Assembly (NCBI RefSeq): GCF_003318235.1
Contig: NZ_QOCG01000006.1
Span: 248,001-312,000, forward strand
Direction of reading: 5' to 3'
From: Loktanella sp. D2R18
GTDB lineage: Bacteria > Pseudomonadota > Alphaproteobacteria > Rhodobacterales > Rhodobacteraceae
DNA: 64,000 bases
Below are positions 58,159 to 64,000 of the stretch, piece after piece. Made by a program: the position numbers and the translations under genes. Under the pieces are notes generated by a model. That model was not told the origin of the DNA. It saw only the letters and a program-made list of their open reading frames with translations, and made no database searches. Every line of letters begins with the position of its first letter. The first letter of the stretch is position 1.

Positions 58159-58259
58159 GGTCTGGATCCTTTGATGAACAATCCCCCTAAACCGTGTCTA
58201 GGGCATGGCTGCAATACTGTTTGCGCTAACCTGCTACGTTACGCGCTGAGAAAGCAGGC

Positions 58260-59546
58260 TTAGACTTGCTCGATACGAATTGCGACGGGTGTGCCCGAAA
58301 CAACGCCGGTTTTTGCAAAATCTGCAAGCGCCTCTTCGAGCGCGGTGCGGGTGGTTTTATGGGTCACAATCAATACAGGTGCGGCGGTTTCTTGGTGCCC
58401 GTATTGGCGCATCCGGTCGATGGAAATGCCTGCCTCGCTCAGAGCGTGGGCCACTTTGGCCAATGCGCCCGGTTTATCGACCAACTGCATCCGCAAATAG
58501 TAGGGTGCAGGCACCGCCGCACGCGCCGCACGCGCATTGCGCAGCGTGTTTGCGGGCTGCCCGAATGTCGACATGCGCATTCCGCGCGCGATATCCATCA
58601 CATCGCCCATCACCGCACTTGCCGTTGGGCCTTCGCCAGCTCCAGGACCGCGTAGCACGATTTGTCCAACCGCGTCGCCTTCAAGCACGACCATATTGGT
58701 GCCCCCGTCCAACTGCCCCAAAGGTGATGTGTCGGGCACAAGGCAAGGCGACATCCGTTGTTCAAGGCCGCGGCCTGTCAATTGGGCCACACCTAGCAGC
58801 TTAATCTTATAGCCCATATCGGCGGCTTGATGGATGTCTTCGATGGTGATCGCGCCGATCCCTTCAAGTTCGACCGCGTCGAAGTCGACCTGTGTGCCAA
58901 AGGCAATCGACGCCAAAAGCGCCAGCTTATGCCCGGCGTCGATCCCGCCAACGTCAAGTTCAGGGTCTGCTTCGAGATAGCCGAGGTTGTTTGCCTCATC
59001 AAAGACCGCATCATAGCTGAGCCCCGCGCTTTCCATCCGGGTCAGGATGTAATTGCAGCTGCCGTTCATCACGCCCATGACGCGCGAAATATCATTGCCA
59101 GCGAGCCCTTCGGTCAGGGCTTTGACAACGGGGATGCCCCCGGCGACAGCGGCTTCAAAGCGGATCACGCGGCCGGCTGCCTCGGCCGATTCTGCGAGCG
59201 CTTGCCCGTGGATCGCAAGCAGGGCCTTGTTGGCGGTCACGACGTCTTTACCAGCAATGATCGCGGCGGCTGTGGCGTCTTTGGCGGGGCCTTCATGGCC
59301 ACCCATGACCTCGATGAACAGATCGATATCGTCGCGTTTGGCCAGATCAACAGGGTCATCTTCCCAAGCAAAGCCAGACAGATCGACGTCGCGATCTTTA
59401 TCCTTGGACCGCGCAGACACTGCGGTGATCACGATGGGGCGCCCTGCACGTTGTTCGAGCAAGGTTGCGTGCTTTTGAACAATCTTGATGATGCCAACGC
59501 CAACGGTGCCCAGACCCGCAATTCCAAGGCGTAGTGGTGTCGTCAT
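58260..59546 (-). CDS. hom: Homoserine dehydrogenase with ACT domain
   Basis: A 428-residue HSD of threonine/methionine biosynthesis. NAD(P) loop GIAGLGTVGVGIIKIV; AVAGGIPVVKALTEGLAGNDI and GVMNGSCNYILTRME (catalytic block); YLEADPELDVGGIDAGHKLALLAS carries the substrate Lys; residues after about 345 form an ACT regulatory domain (PYYLRMQLVDKPGALAKVAHAL), so threonine feedback is expected. Confidence 0.95.
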   Translation of the reverse strand: MTTPLRLGIAGLGTVGVGIIKIVQKHATLLEQRAGRPIVITAVSARSKDKDRDVDLSGFAWEDDPVDLAKRDDIDLFIEVMGGHEGPAKDATAAAIIAGKDVVTANKALLAIHGQALAESAEAAGRVIRFEAAVAGGIPVVKALTEGLAGNDISRVMGVMNGSCNYILTRMESAGLSYDAVFDEANNLGYLEADPELDVGGIDAGHKLALLASIAFGTQVDFDAVELEGIGAITIEDIHQAADMGYKIKLLGVAQLTGRGLEQRMSPCLVPDTSPLGQLDGGTNMVVLEGDAVGQIVLRGPGAGEGPTASAVMGDVMDIARGMRMSTFGQPANTLRNARAARAAVPAPYYLRMQLVDKPGALAKVAHALSEAGISIDRMRQYGHQETAAPVLIVTHKTTRTALEEALADFAKTGVVSGTPVAIRIEQV

Positions 59547-59602
59547 GTCGGGGTCCGTCCATCGTTGGTTTGTCTTACCGCCGTACTAGCGAAAGGGACG
59601 GG

Positions 59603-59833
59603 TTACTGCAACGCGGCGATGTCGATCTGGCGCAACCGGGCTGCACGGGCTTGCAAGGCCGCAACGCGGGCAGAAAGCCCTGCATCCGCGACGCCTTCGA
59701 TTTCTGCGCTTTGCGGTAGCTGCGTTAGCGTCGGGTAGGGGGCCGCACGGGCGGTATCACTGATCGTGCCGTCGAGCGCCGGAAATTCGGCACAACCGAT
59801 CAGAACGACAAAGAAGAGAGGCATAAAACGCAT
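59603..59833 (-). CDS. Small putative lipoprotein, 76 residues
   Basis: An N-terminal hydrophobic stretch ends at a lipobox VLIGC (Cys14), so the mature protein is probably lipid-anchored. The rest is rich in Ala/Leu/Arg with a coiled-coil-like end (ARVAALQARAARLRQIDIAALQ in pieces). No function known; small conserved lipoproteins of this size are common near hom in Rhodobacteraceae by my recollection. Confidence 0.65.
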   Translation of the reverse strand: MRFMPLFFVVLIGCAEFPALDGTISDTARAAPYPTLTQLPQSAEIEGVADAGLSARVAALQARAARLRQIDIAALQ

Positions 59834-59924
59834 GGTATGATGTTTTGCATTCCGCGCCGCTTAGCGCAACTAGGCAATCGCATAGACATCGGTTAGATCA
59901 GGTTTAACAAAACAGGGGTTTACG

Positions 59925-60410
59925 ATGTCTCAATCTGAAACAAACGAAGTTCACGCAACTGTGCAAACCACTGCGGTGCGCCGCATTTTCGCATTTGGGG
60001 TTTTGCTCGGATTGGGCGGATTGGTGATTTACACGGCACTTGTGCAGCCGCCATCCCCGGTTTGGCTCGTGTTTATGCTGGCCTTTGGTGTCACGATGCT
60101 TTGGCTAGCGGAGACGATGCGCCGCAGTACGCTTTGGGTAATCGAACTGACCGATACAGAACTGCGCGCCACTAACGGGTTTGTCTTGGCTCGTATGGAT
60201 GAAATTGTGGCTGTTGACCGTGGGGCGTTCGCGTTTAAGCCATCCAACGGGTTTACCCTGAAACTAAAAAACCAAAAACCCCGGGCTTGGGCACCGGGGC
60301 TTTGGTGGCGTTTTGGACGCCGGGTTGGTGTCGGTGGTGTGACGTCGGCGGGTCAAGCCAAATTTATGGCTGAACAAATCGCGTTACGCATCACCGCAGC
60401 GCGGCTCTAA
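59925..60410 (+). CDS. Unknown two-span membrane protein, 161 residues
   Basis: Not recognised. Spans at about 22-40 and 46-64, then a cytosolic beta-rich part (VIELTDTELRATNGFVLARMDEIVAVDRG) recalling bacterial PH-like domains, and RAWAPGLWWRFGRRVGVGGVTSAGQAKF near the end. Converges with the TadE gene by four bases. Confidence 0.65.
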   Translation: MSQSETNEVHATVQTTAVRRIFAFGVLLGLGGLVIYTALVQPPSPVWLVFMLAFGVTMLWLAETMRRSTLWVIELTDTELRATNGFVLARMDEIVAVDRGAFAFKPSNGFTLKLKNQKPRAWAPGLWWRFGRRVGVGGVTSAGQAKFMAEQIALRITAARL

Positions 60411-61000
60411 TCGTCACTACAAAGTGGGTCACCGTTATTCTTAATGAAACATACGTTTCCGTCACGGGGGCGAATGACTGTGAACGTGTTAAAGCTGAGA
60501 TCGTCCAAGTCAGTTTCTAAAAACGGCCCGATACCAATCGAAAATGGCGCCGAATATTCAGTGTGTGTTTCAACAAGAATCGCGTTGTCGCCATCTGACA
60601 AAACAGGCAAGCGATCAGACTCTGCACGCAGCGTAGCGTTAGTATGGTTAGAATAATAGCCGCCCCTTTGACGTGACCAGACGCGGTCGTACTCATCGTC
60701 GCTCTCGTCAAATGTATAGACTGTAATGCGCATATCTGGCGCGTTCGCAGAGGGTGTAAGCGCCTCAAGCAAATCATGTGCGCCATTGATAAACGTGTTG
60801 TCGACTTCGACCTCACGGCTGAACATGTCTGCGATTGTCATGCTCATACGTGTACTGATCGATTCAGTCTTAAACGCGTCGAAATAGACAAGTGTCGACA
60901 GCAAAGCCCAAACCAGAATTGGTACGACAAGCAATAGCTCGATTGCGATAACGCCGCTTTCGTCATCACGAAAATCTTGCAGGAGTGACTTAATCTTCAT
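60407..61000 (-). CDS. TadE/TadG-like pilus-assembly pseudopilin, third gene
   Basis: A 197-residue protein with the TadE signature: a short basic leader, DDESGVIAIELLLVVPILVWALLST (Glu at +5 relative to the cleavage region and the hydrophobic helix), and an extracytoplasmic domain with CFIK...LCSDD cysteines at the end. Last of three genes encoding Tad-type minor pilins. Overlaps the previous gene by eleven bases. Confidence 0.82.
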   Translation of the reverse strand: MKIKSLLQDFRDDESGVIAIELLLVVPILVWALLSTLVYFDAFKTESISTRMSMTIADMFSREVEVDNTFINGAHDLLEALTPSANAPDMRITVYTFDESDDEYDRVWSRQRGGYYSNHTNATLRAESDRLPVLSDGDNAILVETHTEYSAPFSIGIGPFLETDLDDLSFNTFTVIRPRDGNVCFIKNNGDPLCSDD

Positions 61001-61556
61001 CTGCGAATGGCTCCACTACAAATGAGGCCGATGCGACCAATGCGTATGACGACCCTGCTGCGTCGTCGCCTTCTGCCGCGTCAACAATGGCTTTACCAAT
61101 GCCTGTTGTTGGCAAAAAAGGATCGACACGAATACAGGCCCGCAAAAACACAACATCATTGTTTCCGAGGTTTGAGAATTCAACGGCGGCTTGTGTTGTC
61201 ACGCTGCGGTCGATGCAGGCAACATCTGTGGGGATATCTACCCACGCACGCACGTCACGGACAAGCATTTCCAATTCTAACTGGTTTTCGCAATCTGGTA
61301 GCATTTTCGCGTAGTTACAGATGCTTTCCTTGAGCAGCTCACTTGTTGGCTCGGCCATCACCCCGATCCGTACTTCGCGCACGGCCATGTCAATGCCGCG
61401 TTCAAGCCTGACATTGCGCAGTGAAATCATGCCCATCTCATATGTCATCAGGAAGAAGCCAAAGAAGATCGGAAAGACGATCACAAATTCAACGGTGACA
61501 ACTCCAGATTCGTCAGCGTTGAATGCGCCGATCCACTTTCGCAATCGAGTCATCAT
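60990..61556 (-). CDS. TadE-like minor pseudopilin, second gene
   Basis: A 188-residue protein with ADESGVVTVEFVIVFPIFFGFFLMTYEMGM, the TadE prepilin-like start with its Glu, and a soluble part with three cysteines (ICNYAKMLPDCENQ, ACIDRS, RACIRVD). Function: minor pilin priming of Flp pili. ATG at 61556 overlaps the tadG stop (ATGATG). Confidence 0.82.
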   Translation of the reverse strand: MMTRLRKWIGAFNADESGVVTVEFVIVFPIFFGFFLMTYEMGMISLRNVRLERGIDMAVREVRIGVMAEPTSELLKESICNYAKMLPDCENQLELEMLVRDVRAWVDIPTDVACIDRSVTTQAAVEFSNLGNNDVVFLRACIRVDPFLPTTGIGKAIVDAAEGDDAAGSSYALVASASFVVEPFADED

Positions 61557-63115
61557 AGGCTCAACCGCAATTGGGTGATCTGTTCCGCAATATCAGCGAA
61601 AATCTGTTCCAATTCACCGCCCTGAGTATTGAAATAATGCGCTTCCGACGATGCACAATCCTGCATTTGTGAACTCGTAGCACCCATAGCGATGGTATAA
61701 ATAATGATGTCTTGTGCTTTTGCTTCGTCGCAAATGTTCTCAAGAAGCGTATTCGCATCCGTCGCGGAATACTTTGTGTATAGGAGGTCCTCGTAGTCGC
61801 GCGGACGGGTTACCTGAGGCTCAATATCGTCCCAGTTTCTGTCTCTCATCCAGTATTGCAGCGGATATTGAGTAAATACTGCCCGTTCTTCGTAAGAATC
61901 GTAGTTAGACGGATCAAGGCGAGTGCCGGCTACGTTGTTTCCGTCAGTCATAAGAATAACATATTTTACGGTCGATATGCCATCGCTCGATGCAGTGTAG
62001 TCCAATGGACGCGTTCCAGCGAAGACAGGGTCAATTTCGCCCGTGGTATCATCAAAAATTGGACGCATTGACGGGTCAAGCAGTGAAACCCCCCACTTCA
62101 TACCTTTATGAATAGCAGTGTTGAGCGTCGGCTCTAGGCTGTCGATCGCATCCGTTAGTTCGGTAAGATCTTGTGAAAGCGGAACGATTTGAGGTTCGAA
62201 GTCGCCAGCTCTTTCTGTTGGGCAACGGGGAGTCGTTATCGTCGATGTTCTGTTGCTGCTGGTGTAATCAAATGTCTCAACCTGATAATACGCACGCGTG
62301 GTATCAAATACGGTTGTTTCAAATTCGTCGTCATTGAAATCGACGCAGCGGCTGGGGTTCGTTGTTACACCACCTACACGCTCATCTTCGGGCAGGAATT
62401 CGTCGTCGGGAATTTCATACCACGTTTCTGGTTGCTGTAACGTCAATTTACTAAAAATATAGTCACCAATGTTGACGTTTTCTGAATAATTAACCAACGA
62501 AATGGATACGCGGTCTTCAAGCTCATCTGTCAGCATCGCAGTAACGAAACTTTTCGCTGCTGGCTGCAGAATATCAATGCGGTCTACAGTATTTCCATCT
62601 GCGTCGGTCCCGTCAAAGCCCATCGATCCAGAGATATCTAAAACTAACGAGATTTCAACGTTTCCCACGCCTTCAATCGCGCCGGAATGTGCTGGGACAG
62701 AAAGCGTATCGATGCCGGCGAGGCGAAGGTAAAACGTGTCTATATCAAGGTTTGTCGAAACAGAAATAGAGCGAGATGTTACTGAATCGCCGCCAATTGT
62801 TGTCGACAAAATATTGTCACCATACCCGGTTTTTTCGAACATGTCATCGATAACCAATTGGGGATCAAGCTCTTGGTCAAGCTCGGCCGCGGCAAGCACG
62901 GCGCGATCAGCAACACTTTGTAATTCGGCGCGCCGAGATTCAAAACGCATAAAGTCGACAGCCATGCCGCCCATTAGCAGCATCGTGATCAGCAGAATTA
63001 GCGTCATCACGATCAAGCCGCCATCTTCGTCGTTAACGAAGCGGCGCAGAAGTCTACTGGATTGCGACTGTGCAGGTTTTTGAATTCTAATGGTCATTGG
63101 CTGATTTATCCCCAT
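61553..63115 (-). CDS. tadG: TadG-like pilus-assembly protein with VWA domain
   Basis: A 520-residue protein with a TadG N-terminus (DEDGGLIVMTLILLITMLLMGGMAVDFMRFE) and a vWA domain with LVLDISGSMGFDGTDADG (MIDAS DxSGS) and VILMTDGNN; VADRAVLAAAELD is typical for the TadG/TadE leader. It is exported and anchors the Tad complex at the envelope. ATG at 63115 opens the frame; ATG 63097 is the alternative. The main tad operon (cpaA-F etc.) is not in this window. Confidence 0.88.
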   Translation of the reverse strand: MGINQPMTIRIQKPAQSQSSRLLRRFVNDEDGGLIVMTLILLITMLLMGGMAVDFMRFESRRAELQSVADRAVLAAAELDQELDPQLVIDDMFEKTGYGDNILSTTIGGDSVTSRSISVSTNLDIDTFYLRLAGIDTLSVPAHSGAIEGVGNVEISLVLDISGSMGFDGTDADGNTVDRIDILQPAAKSFVTAMLTDELEDRVSISLVNYSENVNIGDYIFSKLTLQQPETWYEIPDDEFLPEDERVGGVTTNPSRCVDFNDDEFETTVFDTTRAYYQVETFDYTSSNRTSTITTPRCPTERAGDFEPQIVPLSQDLTELTDAIDSLEPTLNTAIHKGMKWGVSLLDPSMRPIFDDTTGEIDPVFAGTRPLDYTASSDGISTVKYVILMTDGNNVAGTRLDPSNYDSYEERAVFTQYPLQYWMRDRNWDDIEPQVTRPRDYEDLLYTKYSATDANTLLENICDEAKAQDIIIYTIAMGATSSQMQDCASSEAHYFNTQGGELEQIFADIAEQITQLRLSL

Positions 63116-63442
63116 GGCAAAATCTCAGTCTGAGTATATGGCAACCCGGCCTGCCTGTATAATCGTTAATGAAGCTCAAAAGAGTACATGGCGAAATTAT
63201 GGCGTCGGTCGGCAGTTGCGCTCATTGTTCGCAGATGAATTTGTTCAATATATGGCAATATGCAGAATTGTTTCCAAAATTACCTATATTATGGTCTGCG
63301 AAATCGGCAAGTTGTCGCCACCTCGTGCCCGGGGAATGGTTAATTCACCGAATCTTAGGTGCCATTACCGATTCGGCGCAGGGTTAATTGGGCGTGCACA
63401 ACGCCAATGGCGTTCGGCGCGAATCTGCGCGATAATGGCGCC

Positions 63443-64000
63443 ATGAGTTTACCGCCCGGCTTTCTTGATGAATTGCGGACCCGACTGTCATTGACGCAGG
63501 TGGTGGGGCGCAAAGTCATGTGGGATACGCGCAAATCGAACCAGGGCAAAGGTGACATGTGGGCGCCATGCCCGTTCCACCAAGAAAAATCTGCTAGTTT
63601 TCATGTCGATGATCGCAAAGGGTTTTACTATTGCTTCGGCTGCCACGCAAAGGGCGACGCGATCACGTTCGTGCGCGAAACCGAGAATGTCGATTTCATG
63701 GAAGCCGTGCGCATTCTTGCGGGCGAGGCGGGGATGCAGATCCCTGCGAGCGACCCGCAAGCCCAGCAAAAATCGGACCGGCGCACGCAGCTTGTCGAGG
63801 TGATGGAACAGGCGGTGCAGTTTCACCGGATGCAATTGCAAACGGGGGCTGCCGGAGAGGCCCGCGATTACCTTGAACGGCGAGGCCTAAACCCAGAGGC
63901 GCAGGGGCGCTGGGATATTGGCTTTGCCCCGGCGCAGGGTGGTGTGCTGGAACACCTAAAGGGCAAAGGTGTTGACGAGAAACTAATTATAGACGCAGGC
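63443..64000 (+). CDS. dnaG: DNA primase, N-terminal part, cut by window end
   Basis: The first 186 residues of DnaG. The CHC2 zinc-binding domain is complete (CPFHQEKSASF ... FYYCFGCHAKGDAITF), followed by VDFMEAVRILAGEAGMQ and the linker toward the TOPRIM catalytic core, which lies beyond the window. ATG at 63443 gives the usual SLPPGFLDELRTR start. The 327 bases upstream (63116-63442) hold no gene. Confidence 0.96.
   Translation, partial: MSLPPGFLDELRTRLSLTQVVGRKVMWDTRKSNQGKGDMWAPCPFHQEKSASFHVDDRKGFYYCFGCHAKGDAITFVRETENVDFMEAVRILAGEAGMQIPASDPQAQQKSDRRTQLVEVMEQAVQFHRMQLQTGAAGEARDYLERRGLNPEAQGRWDIGFAPAQGGVLEHLKGKGVDEKLIIDAG

Overview
The window reads as a chromosomal segment of a marine Rhodobacteraceae (Roseobacter-group) alphaproteobacterium. 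Supporting signs are a short type-3 ProRS without editing domain, an Hda-type DnaA homologue behind an AI-2E permease, an lgt-midA-pgeF operon, MarR/LdtR-like and SdhE genes, TadE/TadG genes near dnaG, and hom-glpX close to recJ. Most of it is dense housekeeping sequence with many 4-base start/stop overlaps.

Layout: 1-10 kb holds a J-domain protein, an EEP phosphatase, a PP2C phosphatase, the polyphosphate pair ppx and ppk separated by a glycosyltransferase, Hda, an AI-2E permease and proS. 10-15 kb holds DUF2937, ThuA, lolC-lolD, a small cytochrome c and a DUF3047 protein. 15-24 kb is more accessory: parE coupled to an unknown membrane protein, two Imm11-like orphan immunity-type genes, an unknown gene coupled to an SDR epimerase, and palindromic repeats. 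24-33 kb has DUF2461, MATE, a Hint-domain protein, pgeF-midA-lgt, ubiK, and an M42 peptidase with a decayed copy of its own 3' end nearby. 33.6-34.9 kb is an unusual protein whose N-terminus resembles eCIS-cargo proteins and whose tail is very basic. 35-44 kb is housekeeping again (ybjN, proC, csaA-like, hydroxyacid dehydrogenase, aspartate aminotransferase, sdhE, WYL and MarR-type regulators, gloA). 44.6-64 kb holds tRNA-Glu, recJ, an island, glpX, hom, three Tad pilus-type genes and the start of dnaG.

The standout is 47.6-56.4 kb, between recJ and glpX. It holds eight tightly coupled minus-strand genes: an EEVS-type sugar phosphate cyclase, an MFS exporter, a 6-phosphogluconolactonase-like protein, a DegT/StrS aminotransferase, a zinc-type MDR dehydrogenase, a ribulose-phosphate-3-epimerase-like protein, a ROK kinase and a second MDR dehydrogenase, with a convergent NUDIX hydrolase. 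I read this as a candidate C7N aminocyclitol biosynthetic cluster. It looks richer in G+C than its surroundings and is bordered by decayed mobile DNA: an IS66-like transposase tail on one side and an ArdC-type antirestriction remnant with an in-frame stop on the other. Several of its sugar-phosphate enzymes depart from family active-site motifs, so the chemistry may be new. Product and substrates are inference; no database search was possible.
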